Source of the DNA: Bacillota bacterium
Lineage (GTDB): Bacteria; Bacillota; Clostridia; Clostridiales; Clostridiaceae
NCBI GenBank assembly: GCA_023445445.1
Contig: JAEXLD010000116.1
Span: 25,204-89,203 of the forward strand
DNA length: 64,000 bases
Direction: 5' to 3'
The position numbers and the translations under genes are program-made. This document shows, in pieces, positions 35,597-44,166 of the stretch. How positions within the stretch are numbered: the first letter of the stretch is position 1; each line of letters starts with the position of its first letter. A model generated the notes under the pieces. It was not told the origin of the DNA and did not search any database. It saw only the letters and a program-made list of their open reading frames with translations.

Positions 35597-37420
35597 ATGT
35601 TTTCAAAATTAAAAAAAATTATCATTGGACAACCCTTAAAGTCTTCACAAATTCAACACGAAAAATTAAGTGTCTTTAGGGGGCTACCTATTTTATCTAG
35701 TGATGCCATTTCTTCAGTAGCATATGCTTGTGAAGAAATCCTATGGGTTCTAATTCCCGTTGTAGGTTTAATGGCCTATACATCCTTACTCTATGTTACC
35801 TTATCAATTATATTGCTACTTAGTATATTGATTTTTTCTTATAGACAAACTATAAATAGCTATCCTAAAGGTGGAGGTTCTTATATAGTTTCTAAAGAAA
35901 ACCTAGGAGAAATACCAAGTCTTATAGCAGGTTCTTCATTGACAATAGACTACATACTAACTGTAGCAGTTAGTTCTTGTGCAGGTTCAGCAGCAATTGT
36001 ATCAGCTATCCCTTCCCTATTACCTCATAGAGTATTTATATCTGTACTTATAATTTTACTTATGACTATCGGTAATCTTAGAGGAATTAGAGATTCAGCT
36101 AAAATATTTAGTATCCCAACTTACTTTTTCATTGTAATTACTATAATAATGATAGTTGTTGGAATAGTTAAACATGTTGCTTTTGGATATTCACCTGAAG
36201 TGGTAGTTGGAATACCTACTGTATATGGAGATTTAACTATATTACTTTTCTTAAAAGCCTTTTCCGCTGGATGTACAGCTTTAACTGGTATTGAAGCTGT
36301 AAGTGATGGTGTAGCTAACTTCAAAGAACCAGCTACTAAAAATGCTAAAATAGTTTTAGGATTATTATTTCTTATAGTTATAGTTATTTTTGGAGGAGTA
36401 TCCTACTTATCAACTATTTATCACGCTGTACCAAGTTTAGATAAAACAGTATTATCACAAATAGCTGAAATGGTCTTTGGTTCAAATTCTATTATGTTTT
36501 ATGTAATTCAAATTGCAACAACATTAATATTAATAATGGCAGCTAATACAGCTTTTTCAGATTTCCCATTATTAATATCCTTTATTGCAAGAGATGGATA
36601 TGCTCCAAGACAACTAACAAAACGTGGTGATAGATTAAGTTATTCTAATGGAATATTAGCTTTAGCCTTTTGTTCATCTCTTTTAGTAATTATATTCAAT
36701 GCCGAAAGCCACTTCCTATTACCTTTATATGCAGTTGGCGTATTTATGTCTTTTACCTTATCCCAAACAGGCATGGTGATGAAGTGGATAAGAGGAAAAG
36801 AAAAGGGTTGGAGACATAAAGCCTTTATAAATGGTTTTGGTGCTTTAATAACTTTTATTTGCACAATCGTAATAGGAATAAACAAATTCCTACATGGTGC
36901 TTGGATGGTATTTATTCTTATACCTCTAATTATTTTCTTAATGAAGAAAATAAAAAGCCACTATACCTTTACAGCTAAGGAACTTTCTATGGAAGGTGAA
37001 GAATTCCCTAAAATTAATGAAGATATAGTTAAACATTTTATAGTACCTGTTGGTGATTTAAATAGAAGTGTTATCAAAACATTAAATTATGCTAAATGTT
37101 TATCAGATGACATTGTTGCCTTTCATATATCAACCAATGATGAGGAAACTGAATATATAAAGAACAAATGGAAAAAATACAATATAGATATTCCTCTAGT
37201 AATTGAAAAATCTGATTATAGAGATATTATAGATCCATTAGAAAGATTTATTAAAAATCAAAATTACTCAAAACACGATATTATAACTATAGTTCTTTCT
37301 GAATTAAACACAGAGAAATTTTATGATAATGTCCTCCATAATCATACTTCTGATATTATTAGGAAGAATTTATTAAAAAATAAAAATATTGCAGTTATAA
37401 CTGTTCCTTATATAATCTAA
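35597..37420 (+). CDS. kimA: KimA-like APC-superfamily potassium permease
   Basis: 607 residues. About 12 transmembrane helices fill residues 1-460, followed by a soluble ~145-residue domain of universal-stress-protein type. Segments such as IIGQPLKSSQ, LPILSSDAISSVAY, YPKGGGSYIVSKENLGE, FLKAFSAGCTALTGIEA and LPLYAVGVFMSFTLSQTGM line up with my memory of Bacillus KimA (YdaO), a high-affinity K+/H+ importer bound by c-di-AMP through that soluble domain. The assignment is from recall, not from a search. The ATG at 35597 has AGAGGTG upstream; the frame extends to 35480 without a better site. I saw no c-di-AMP riboswitch in the 250-base leader. Confidence 0.78.
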   Translation: MFSKLKKIIIGQPLKSSQIQHEKLSVFRGLPILSSDAISSVAYACEEILWVLIPVVGLMAYTSLLYVTLSIILLLSILIFSYRQTINSYPKGGGSYIVSKENLGEIPSLIAGSSLTIDYILTVAVSSCAGSAAIVSAIPSLLPHRVFISVLIILLMTIGNLRGIRDSAKIFSIPTYFFIVITIIMIVVGIVKHVAFGYSPEVVVGIPTVYGDLTILLFLKAFSAGCTALTGIEAVSDGVANFKEPATKNAKIVLGLLFLIVIVIFGGVSYLSTIYHAVPSLDKTVLSQIAEMVFGSNSIMFYVIQIATTLILIMAANTAFSDFPLLISFIARDGYAPRQLTKRGDRLSYSNGILALAFCSSLLVIIFNAESHFLLPLYAVGVFMSFTLSQTGMVMKWIRGKEKGWRHKAFINGFGALITFICTIVIGINKFLHGAWMVFILIPLIIFLMKKIKSHYTFTAKELSMEGEEFPKINEDIVKHFIVPVGDLNRSVIKTLNYAKCLSDDIVAFHISTNDEETEYIKNKWKKYNIDIPLVIEKSDYRDIIDPLERFIKNQNYSKHDIITIVLSELNTEKFYDNVLHNHTSDIIRKNLLKNKNIAVITVPYII

Positions 37421-37431
37421 TTATAATTAAT

Positions 37432-37451
37432 GGAGCTGTCGCAACAGCTCC
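37432..37451 (+). terminator. Hairpin after the KimA-like gene
   Basis: GGAGCTGT/ACAGCTCC with a CGCA loop, 12 bases past the stop. No T-run follows. It is one of the recurring GGAGCTGT hairpins, and the similar CCACAGCCCC lies at the far side of the adjacent repeat. Confidence 0.5.
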
Positions 37452-37458
37452 TAAATTG

Positions 37459-37588
37459 AAAATGTAGAATGTAACATGTAGAATTATTGATGTAATTCCA
37501 AAGGAATTACTAAAAAGATATATATTTTAGAAACTCCTAAGGGAGTTTCTTCTTTAATTTTACATTTTTCATTATTCATTTTACATTG
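37459..37588. repeat. MITE-like repeat, full-length copy
   Basis: About 130 bases: AATGTAGAATGTAACATGTAG end, hairpin GTAATTCCaaaGGAATTAC, AT spacer, hairpin AGAAACTCCTaaGGGAGTTTCT, then an ATTTTACATTTTTCATT-type end. The reverse complement of 49233-49353 has the same parts in the same order and shares TGTAGAATTATTGATGTAATT-type sequence. It lies in the 373-base gap that also holds a tRNA-Trp. It has no coding capacity. Confidence 0.75.
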
Positions 37589-37630
37589 TGCCACAGCCCC
37601 ATTATAAATTATTATTTTATAAATAAAAAA

Positions 37631-37655
37631 AAGTCAGTAATTTACTTACTGACTT
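37631..37655 (-). terminator. Terminator of downstream tRNA-Trp
   Basis: AAGTCAGTAA/TTACTGACTT with a five-base loop, followed by a T-run on the minus strand, immediately after the tRNA. Confidence 0.88.
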
Positions 37656-37657
37656 TT

Positions 37658-37733
37658 TGGCAGGGGCAGTAGGAATCGAACCCACAACCAACGGTTTTGG
37701 AGACCGCTACTCTACCAATTGAGCTATACCCCT
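37658..37733 (-). tRNA. tRNA-Trp (CCA), copy 2
   Basis: Same 76-base sequence as the copy at 35270-35345, with encoded CCA and anticodon CCA. The flanks differ: it has its own terminator and a different upstream region. Confidence 0.97.
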
Positions 37734-37793
37734 TTGCGTGACAATAAATATTATAACTTATGTATATCTAAAAATCAACTACTAATATTAGTT

Positions 37794-38657
37794 TTATTTT
37801 TTTAGTTCTTCAAGAATATTAATAACATTTTCAGTTAATACATTTATTTCACCTTCAGAGCTTAGGCCAACATACTTATATTCCTTTTTCATTTTCTTAT
37901 TTAATTCATTTACATTGTCAACATCTTTATCATAAACAAATATATTTTTAGTTAATTTTTCTTCGTCTATTTCTTCATTATTATCTTTTAATTTAATTAC
38001 TTGTATTCCTAAATCTCTAAATAAGTAATCAAATTTGTCTGTATTAGTAAATATTTTATAGTCTTTATATTTACTTAATTCTTCTTTAGATTCACTTAAA
38101 AATTTGTCTAAATCTTCAGTTACTTTCTTATAATTGTCTTCATAAAAACTTCTGTTTTTAATATCTCTTTCTTGTAATGAAGTTTTTATATTATATAAAG
38201 CTATTTTATATTCATTAAATCCTAATAAATAATAAGGGTTTTCTTCACCTTCTTTGGATAATGATTTTATAATAGGCCTTATTCCTCTACTAGCATTTAT
38301 AACACCTAAATTAGAATTCTTAGAATTATCTAATATTATATTTATCCAATTTTCATATCCTAAGCCATTATATATAAACAGGTCCATATTTAATACATTA
38401 TTTATAGTATTTTCACTTATATTAAAATCTTTCATTTCCTTTTCACTACTAAATAAATACTCTACACTATGCTTATCCAAAGATAAAGCTTTAACCATAT
38501 TATACATTTCTTTATTTACTGTTAATATATTTAAATAAGTATCCCTTTCTTCATCTAACTCATCTGTTGGATTTGCCATAAGAGGATTGTAGGAAAATGT
38601 TAATCCAAAAAATAATATAGAAGTAAAAATAACTAAAGCATATGTTAACTTCTTCAT
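37794..38657 (-). CDS. ZnuA-like exported protein lacking metal ligands
   Basis: 287 residues with an N-terminal signal or anchor helix (about 5-22) and no lipobox Cys. The fold signature of cluster A-I binding proteins is clear: NMDLFIYNGLGYENWINIIL (about 90-109) equals the ZnuA motif, and the helix and end regions align with the znuA product at 18528 over most of the length. Metal ligands are lost: DPHVWL is NPYYLL here (140-145) and TGHAAFGYL is TNTDKFDYL (204-212). The His-rich loop is absent, and only His63 may remain. The frame is intact and has AGGAGG before the ATG, so it is not an obvious pseudogene. Function unknown; it is divergent from tsaE. Confidence 0.72.
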   Translation of the reverse strand: MKKLTYALVIFTSILFFGLTFSYNPLMANPTDELDEERDTYLNILTVNKEMYNMVKALSLDKHSVEYLFSSEKEMKDFNISENTINNVLNMDLFIYNGLGYENWINIILDNSKNSNLGVINASRGIRPIIKSLSKEGEENPYYLLGFNEYKIALYNIKTSLQERDIKNRSFYEDNYKKVTEDLDKFLSESKEELSKYKDYKIFTNTDKFDYLFRDLGIQVIKLKDNNEEIDEEKLTKNIFVYDKDVDNVNELNKKMKKEYKYVGLSSEGEINVLTENVINILEELKK

Positions 38658-38847
38658 GTTAATATCCTCCTGGAAATTATAATAAACTAATCATATATAT
38701 ATTGTATCTTATCATGAGTAAAAAAGAATTACAAATCTTTTACATATTAGTGACAAGTTAAATTATGTATATATTTTTACCTTTCCTTTTTTCTTCATTT
38801 TAGATAGAATATATATTAGTATAAATTCCTTAGAAAGGAGATTTCAA

Positions 38848-39309
38848 ATGAATTTTAATGTGAATAATATAGAAGAAACAACTAGCCTTGGATTTGCTAT
38901 AGGTAAGCTATTAAAACCTGGTGATATAGTATGTTTAACTGGAGATTTAGGAACTGGGAAAACTCATATAACTAAAGGAATAGCAAAAGGTTTAGAGATA
39001 GATGAATATATTACTAGTCCCACTTTTACTATAGTTAATGAATATGACTCTGGCAGGCTTAAATTATATCACTTCGATGTTTATAGAGTAAGTGATCCTG
39101 ATGAAATTTATGCTATAGGCTTTGATGATTATATTTTTTCAGATGGAGTTTCTATAATTGAATGGGCTAATTACATTGAAGAAATATTACCTAATGAATA
39201 CTTACATATATTAATAGAAAAAGATTTATCTAAAGGAGAAAATTTTAGAAATATTACTATTACTCCTTATGGTGAAAGATATAATTATATAAAGGAGTTA
39301 AACTTATGA
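38848..39309 (+). CDS. tsaE: tRNA threonylcarbamoyladenosine biosynthesis ATPase TsaE
   Basis: 153 residues. P-loop GDLGTGKTHITKGIA near 33-47, then SPTFTIVNEY, LYHFDVYRV and IIEWANYIEEILP. It acts with TsaB and TsaD (with TsaC supplying threonylcarbamoyl-AMP) to place t6A37 on ANN-decoding tRNAs, and hydrolyses ATP to reset the complex. First of three overlapping genes (tsaE-tsaB-rimI). AAAGGAG precedes the ATG. Confidence 0.95.
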   Translation: MNFNVNNIEETTSLGFAIGKLLKPGDIVCLTGDLGTGKTHITKGIAKGLEIDEYITSPTFTIVNEYDSGRLKLYHFDVYRVSDPDEIYAIGFDDYIFSDGVSIIEWANYIEEILPNEYLHILIEKDLSKGENFRNITITPYGERYNYIKELNL

Positions 39310-40022
39310 TAGTTTTAAGTATAGATTCAGCCTCAAAAGTAGCTACTGCAGCTCTTTTGGATGAAAATAATTTAATTGCAGAATACACAATTAATAATAA
39401 ACTAGAGCACTCAACTTTAATTATGGATATGGTTGACAAACTTTTAAATGACTCTAGCTTAGACATAGATGATGTAGATGGATTTGTAGTTTCAAAGGGT
39501 CCAGGTTCCTTTACTGGATTAAGAATTGGAATGGCTACTGTAAAAGGATTAAGCTTTGGTTCAAATAAACCTTATATAAGTGTGTCTAGTTTAGATGCCC
39601 TTGCTTATTCTCTTGTAAACTTTAATGGAATAATATGTCCAATAATGGATGCTTTAAGAAGTAGTGTTTATACTTGTCTTTATAAAGGAAATAATGGAAG
39701 TTTAGAAAAACTAATAGATTATTCAGCTTTAGAGTTAGATGAATTAATAGCTTTATTAAAAGAAAAGAATGAAGATGTTATCTTTACAGGAGATGCCGTA
39801 AATAAACATAAGGATTATTTATTAGAGCATTTACCTAATGCTAAATTTGCTCCAAATCACCTTAGTATTATAAGAGCCTCTTCCTTAGGAGAGTTAGGTA
39901 TTAAAATGTTATTAAATAATCAGCAAGATGATTTAAATTCATCTCCATTTTATTTAAAGAAACCTCAAGCTCAAAGAGAATTAGAAAAAAGGTTAGCATT
40001 AAAAAATGAAGATAACTTATAA
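39306..40022 (+). CDS. tsaB: tRNA threonylcarbamoyladenosine biosynthesis protein TsaB
   Basis: 238 residues. ASKHA-fold pseudo-enzyme partner of TsaD. Opening VLSIDSASKVATAALLDE, diagnostic SKGPGSFTGLRIGMATVKGL near 62-81, and later PIMDALRSSVYTCLYK. Its ATG overlaps the tsaE stop by four bases and its end overlaps rimI by 17 bases, so the three proteins are co-translated. tsaD itself is not in the window. Confidence 0.95.
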   Translation: MIVLSIDSASKVATAALLDENNLIAEYTINNKLEHSTLIMDMVDKLLNDSSLDIDDVDGFVVSKGPGSFTGLRIGMATVKGLSFGSNKPYISVSSLDALAYSLVNFNGIICPIMDALRSSVYTCLYKGNNGSLEKLIDYSALELDELIALLKEKNEDVIFTGDAVNKHKDYLLEHLPNAKFAPNHLSIIRASSLGELGIKMLLNNQQDDLNSSPFYLKKPQAQRELEKRLALKNEDNL

Positions 40023-40452
40023 TTTAATGACTGATAAAGATGTAAAGGAAGTCTTTGATATATCAACCTCTTCTTTTTCTACACCTTGGAGTATGGAATC
40101 AATTAAAGGAGAATTAAATAATCCTTTAGCCAAGTATATAGTTGCTAAGGATGAAAATACAAATTCAGTTATTGGTTTTGTTGGTGTATGGATAGTAGTT
40201 GGAGAAGCAAGTATAACTAATATAGCTGTACATCCTAGATATAGGAAACATGGAGTTGGATATAAATTAATAGATTGCTTAATTAATTTATGTAATGATC
40301 TAGACTGTACTTTAATAAATCTAGAGGTACGTGCTTCAAATAATGCTGCTCAAGGTCTATATAAAAAAAGTGGATTTACAGTTGATGGCCTTAGAAAAGG
40401 CTATTATGAAGATAACAAAGAAGATGCAATACTAATGACTAAATACTTATAA
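40006..40452 (+). CDS. rimI: GNAT acetyltransferase RimI (ribosomal protein alanine N-acetyltransferase)
   Basis: 148 residues. GNAT fold with the acetyl-CoA loop VHPRYRKHGVGYKLIDCLI and the RimI-typical LINLEVRASNNAAQGLYKKSGFTVDGLRKGYYEDNKEDA (abbreviated: LEVRASN, LYKKSGF, YY). In E. coli it acetylates the N-terminus of S18. The start was kept at 40006 inside tsaB; the tsaE-tsaB-rimI order is standard in Firmicutes and supports the name. Confidence 0.9.
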   Translation: MKITYNLMTDKDVKEVFDISTSSFSTPWSMESIKGELNNPLAKYIVAKDENTNSVIGFVGVWIVVGEASITNIAVHPRYRKHGVGYKLIDCLINLCNDLDCTLINLEVRASNNAAQGLYKKSGFTVDGLRKGYYEDNKEDAILMTKYL

Positions 40453-40510
40453 GAATTATAAATGGATTCTCTCTTTATAAACTCAGAATAAATAATTTAA
40501 TGCCATTTCA

Positions 40511-40538
40511 GGAGTGCATAGCATTGGCTATGCACTCC
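40511..40538 (+). terminator. Terminator of tsaE-tsaB-rimI
   Basis: Perfect 12-bp stem GGAGTGCATAGC/GCTATGCACTCC with ATTG loop, followed by TATTTTTTATTT. Confidence 0.92.
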
Positions 40539-40655
40539 TATTTTTTATTTGCAATTTTTGGTAACTGTATTTATAATTTAGTAAGATACTATTGGTTCAC
40601 CTACTAATTAATAAAAGTCTTTTTATTTTATTAAGCATGAAAGAAGGTAAGTTGT

Positions 40656-42035
40656 ATGGGATTAATAAATAATTTATTTGGGAGAAAACAGGAAGAACAG
40701 AGAGTTAAAAAAAATCATGATATACCAACTAATTTCGTATTAGGAGTACGTGATACTTTAAACTTAAAAAAAAGTAATGATTTAATTGTTGTTGGTCCAT
40801 TAAAAGGAACTGTACGAGTAGGTGATGCTGTTTATATTTCTAATTTAGGTAGTGATACAGAACCAATAAGCCTCTCCACAATAGTTTCTATTGAAAAATC
40901 ACCAAATATTCCTACAATGGAGGCAAGTGATTGTGAAGTTGCTCTTCGTATTGAAAAAGGAAGTTTGTTATGTATTAGAAAAGGTACTGTTCTATATACA
41001 AGAATAACATCAGGAAAAGAAGTTCATGATGCATATATTAGTGCTATGGGAGATTGTTATGTAGCACAGATGGAATTGGATATTCCAGATACAGAATTAG
41101 AACTATTCAGTATAGCAGATTGTTATGAAGTTTGGAGATTATTTTCTTGGTTTCAATCCAAAACAATTAAAGAAGCAACTGAAGAACAAAATCAAATTAA
41201 TTACAAAAAAATAGAAAGAGTTGCAAAGCAGTTAATAAAAAAAATATTTGAGGCAGATGAAATTTATTGTGTTTTTAATAAAAGAACAGGACAACCAAAT
41301 ATGTTCTCTACCACACAAAAAATAGAAGATGGATATATGTGTATGCCTCCAGATATTCTTATTTTCCCAAAATCATATAAAAATATGGCAGAAGCATATT
41401 TTAGTAAAGACCCCTATGAAATTAAAGAAATTAAGAATGGTGAAAGTAAGGATGGTATTTATAACTTTTTTGGAGAAACCTTCTATCTTAATGGTGCATG
41501 TGGTGTAAAGGTAATTTCAAATGATGTCGCAATTGCTTCAGGGATGCTTGTTCCAGAACCTAATTACGGTGATTTACCCGAAATCAATATCCCTATCACC
41601 AATCCTGGTCTTGAAAGATGGTTACTTCTAATGGGCCAACTAGGAAAGGTAGAGGACGAAGATTCTAAATTAATTTATGGACTTTACTATAATTTTATGA
41701 GTAAAGAATTGTTAAAAGCACGACTTCTTGTCCCTATTCAAAAGGATGGAGAAATTCCCCCTCCAAATGAAAATGGCGCTACTGTTTTAGATAAGGATGT
41801 GACATTGAAATTCCCTATTGCTAATGGGAAAAATGATAGACAAGCAATTCGCATGTATACTGATTGGAAACGTCTTAGAATGGTGTACGATGAAAATTGG
41901 TCAGGCCTTATTCAGTCAGTTAAGGATTTTATTGATGTATTCGACGTACTTTTAAATATGACAGAGTATTATGAAGCTGGTAGCTATATTAGTAAAGATA
42001 GCTATTATGAAATGGAAGCAGAAAACAAAAAATAG
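40656..42035 (+). CDS. EF-Tu-domain-2-like barrel fused to SseB-like protein
   Basis: 459 residues, no signal peptide or membrane helix. Residues of about 25-115 (FVLGVRDTLNLKK, GPLKGTVRVGDAVYISN, EVALRIEKGSLLCIRKGTVLYT) look like domain 2 of EF-Tu (the FxMPVEDVF...GRVERGTVKVGDEVEI barrel) without any GTPase domain. The middle (about 150-330) is unrecognised. The C-terminal third (ARLLVPIQKDGE, FPIANGKNDRQAIRMYTDW, FIDVFDVLLN) resembles the SseB N-terminal domain, whose function is unknown. Codon use is slightly less AT-biased than the neighbours, and it stands alone between a terminator and convergent MATE genes, so it may be acquired. AAGAAGGTAAG precedes the ATG. Confidence 0.6.
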   Translation: MGLINNLFGRKQEEQRVKKNHDIPTNFVLGVRDTLNLKKSNDLIVVGPLKGTVRVGDAVYISNLGSDTEPISLSTIVSIEKSPNIPTMEASDCEVALRIEKGSLLCIRKGTVLYTRITSGKEVHDAYISAMGDCYVAQMELDIPDTELELFSIADCYEVWRLFSWFQSKTIKEATEEQNQINYKKIERVAKQLIKKIFEADEIYCVFNKRTGQPNMFSTTQKIEDGYMCMPPDILIFPKSYKNMAEAYFSKDPYEIKEIKNGESKDGIYNFFGETFYLNGACGVKVISNDVAIASGMLVPEPNYGDLPEINIPITNPGLERWLLLMGQLGKVEDEDSKLIYGLYYNFMSKELLKARLLVPIQKDGEIPPPNENGATVLDKDVTLKFPIANGKNDRQAIRMYTDWKRLRMVYDENWSGLIQSVKDFIDVFDVLLNMTEYYEAGSYISKDSYYEMEAENKK

Positions 42036-42100
42036 AATAAATATATAAATCTACAGAATAATATTTCACTTACCAAAGTTAATATAGCCATAGAGAAAAT

Positions 42101-42127
42101 GAGCAAGAAATCAATGCCTTCTTGCTC
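42101..42127 (+). terminator. Possible terminator after the SseB-like gene
   Basis: GAGCAAGAA/TTCTTGCTC with a nine-base loop, then ATCTTTTG. The T-tract is weak. Confidence 0.45.
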
Positions 42128-42221
42128 ATCTTTTGTTAAAGCATATTTATTATACCTTAAACCTCTTTGTTTTTTATACTTATTACAAGTATCTATCATT
42201 AAATTAGTATGATATTTTATA

Positions 42222-43598
42222 TTATTCTAATACATATTCATTTACTTGGTCTTCGTATTTATTTTTCTTCATTTTTTTTAATAATAATATTCCTGTTATA
42301 GCTGAAGCTATTAAATCACTTAGTGGTTGTGCTATCCAAACCCCATTTAATCCTAGATTAAATACTCTTGGTAGTATCACTATAAATGGAATTAATAATA
42401 TCACTTGTCTTAATAGACTCAATATCATTGCAGTCTTTGCTTCGCCAATTGATTGAATATAGTTTGTTCCAGTTATTGAAATTCCAACTATAGGTAACAT
42501 TAATAGGTATATTCTTAACCCCTTAACAGAAATATCCATAAACTTAGGATCTTTATTAAATATTCCTATTATAGCTTCTGGGAAGCTTTGTACTACTATA
42601 AAGGCTATAACTAATATAATAGTTGCAACTATAAGTGATAATTTATATGCTTCTTGGGCTCTTTTTTCTTGCTTAGCTCCATAATTAAAGCCTATGATAG
42701 GTTGTGCCCCTTGATTTATACCAAAAATAGGCATTAAGCACATAAGTGCAACTGATGATATTGTAGCCATAGCTCCTATTGCAATATCTGTTCCATATGT
42801 TCTAAGTACATTATTAGCAATAACTTGAACTAAACTAGCTGCCATTTGCATGGCAAAAGGTGATGCCCCTATTGCTAATATTTTTATTATTATATCCTTA
42901 TTTATCTTTAAGTTTGATTTTTTAAATATTAAATTTGATTTTCCACTTACATAATATCTAATACCTATTATAGCTGTTATTAATTGTGAGATAATAGTTG
43001 CAACAGCTGCTCCTTGAATACCCATATTAAATAAAAATATAAATGTAGCATCTAATACTATATTAGTTAGACATCCAATAATCATAATTGTGGCAGCAAG
43101 CTTTGGGTTTCCATCACCTCTAATAGTATTATTTAAAGTAAAGGCTACCATATTAAACACTGTACCTAATAGTATTATATATATATATGATTTTGCATAA
43201 TATAATGTACTTTCACTTGCACCAAACTTAGTTAGAATAGACTCTCCAAAAACTATTCCTATTACAGTTAATATAACAGCAATTATTACAGATAAAGTTA
43301 TAGCATTTCCTATTACTTTTTCTGCTTCTTCTTTTTTACCCTGTCCTAATTTTATAGAAATAGTAGTAGTTGCTCCTATACCAACTAACATACAAAATCC
43401 TAAAATAATAGTAGTTATAGGTAATGTTACTCCTACTCCTGTAATAGCTAAAGAACCTACCCCTGGTATATTCCCTATAAATATTCTATCTATAACATTA
43501 TATAAAGCATTAACCAGCATACCAATTATAGCCGGTACTGAATATTTCAATAATAACTTACTTATTTTTTCTTTTGCTAGCATTTCTTGTGTGCTCAT
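42222..43598 (-). CDS. MATE-family multidrug efflux transporter
   Basis: 458 residues with 12 predicted transmembrane helices. Family features: KISKLLLKYSVPAIIGMLVNALYNVIDRIFIGN at the start (helix 1 with conserved Pro, then DR-FIG), the repeated half beginning near 235, and GINQGAQPIIGFNYGAK. It exports cationic drugs or metabolites using a Na+ or H+ gradient. It lies 15 bases after a MarR gene and is co-transcribed with it, the usual arrangement for drug-responsive control. Substrate unknown. Confidence 0.9.
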   Translation of the reverse strand: MSTQEMLAKEKISKLLLKYSVPAIIGMLVNALYNVIDRIFIGNIPGVGSLAITGVGVTLPITTIILGFCMLVGIGATTTISIKLGQGKKEEAEKVIGNAITLSVIIAVILTVIGIVFGESILTKFGASESTLYYAKSYIYIILLGTVFNMVAFTLNNTIRGDGNPKLAATIMIIGCLTNIVLDATFIFLFNMGIQGAAVATIISQLITAIIGIRYYVSGKSNLIFKKSNLKINKDIIIKILAIGASPFAMQMAASLVQVIANNVLRTYGTDIAIGAMATISSVALMCLMPIFGINQGAQPIIGFNYGAKQEKRAQEAYKLSLIVATIILVIAFIVVQSFPEAIIGIFNKDPKFMDISVKGLRIYLLMLPIVGISITGTNYIQSIGEAKTAMILSLLRQVILLIPFIVILPRVFNLGLNGVWIAQPLSDLIASAITGILLLKKMKKNKYEDQVNEYVLE

Positions 43599-43613
43599 TA
43601 AATCATACTCCTT

Positions 43614-44027
43614 CTATATACACTTTTTTAATAAATTTAAAATTATTTCTTTTTCTTCATTAGTTAATTTTTTAGTTAAGTTTGATTCCCAACTTTTCGC
43701 AACCTTATATATATCTTCCTTATGGCCCATTCCTTTTTCAGTTAAGAAAATTCTATAAGCTCTCTTATCTTTTTCATCAGGAACTTTTGTAATAAAGTTT
43801 TCCATCTCTAATTTTTTTATTGCTCTAGCTGTCGTACCCTTATCTATTTTTAGCCTTAGTGACAAATCCTCTTGTCTTACGCCATCTTCTTTATATAACT
43901 CCATTAAAAAATTAAATTGCCCATATCCTAAACCTAAATGGCATAACTCTTTTAAAAAGAATATATTTCCCATTCTTTGAATTTCTGATATATATCTAGC
44001 TATATTTTCACATTCTAACTCTTTCAT
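43614..44027 (-). CDS. MarR-family transcriptional regulator
   Basis: 137 residues with a winged helix: GYGQFNFLMELYKEDGVRQEDLSLRLKIDKGTTARAIKKLE (about 35-75, abbreviated) and a beta wing KVPDEKDKRAYRIFLTEKG with the conserved Asp-Arg pair. It probably represses itself and the downstream MATE gene and is released by a small ligand. A perfect palindrome lies about 50 bases upstream. TTAGGAG precedes the ATG. Confidence 0.9.
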   Translation of the reverse strand: MKELECENIARYISEIQRMGNIFFLKELCHLGLGYGQFNFLMELYKEDGVRQEDLSLRLKIDKGTTARAIKKLEMENFITKVPDEKDKRAYRIFLTEKGMGHKEDIYKVAKSWESNLTKKLTNEEKEIILNLLKKCI

Positions 44028-44075
44028 AGTAAGCTCCTAAATAATTAAGTTTAATACTCTTAATAATATAACAAT

Positions 44076-44095
44076 ATAGTTGCATTTGCAACTAT
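44076..44095 (-). promoter_or_regulatory. MarR-type operator palindrome
   Basis: ATAGTTGCAttTGCAACTAT, perfect 9-bp arms with a two-base centre. It resembles known MarR-family sites and is placed where the MarR-MATE promoter should be. Confidence 0.7.
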
Positions 44096-44134
44096 GTTAT
44101 TATATCATACAAAACATAAATTTTACAATAAAAA

Positions 44135-44154
44135 AGAGCTGTATAAACAGCTCT
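44135..44154 (-). terminator. Terminator of ribU
   Basis: AGAGCTGT/ACAGCTCT with a four-base loop, followed by TTTTT on the minus strand, 12 bases past the ribU stop. Confidence 0.85.
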
Positions 44155-44166
44155 AAATTCTATCTT

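Noticed and set aside
42005..42199. 64-residue minus-strand reading frame with one hydrophobic segment between the SseB-like and MATE genes
   Set aside because: It overlaps the 3' end of the SseB-like gene and a probable terminator hairpin, has no good ribosome site, and resembles nothing I know.
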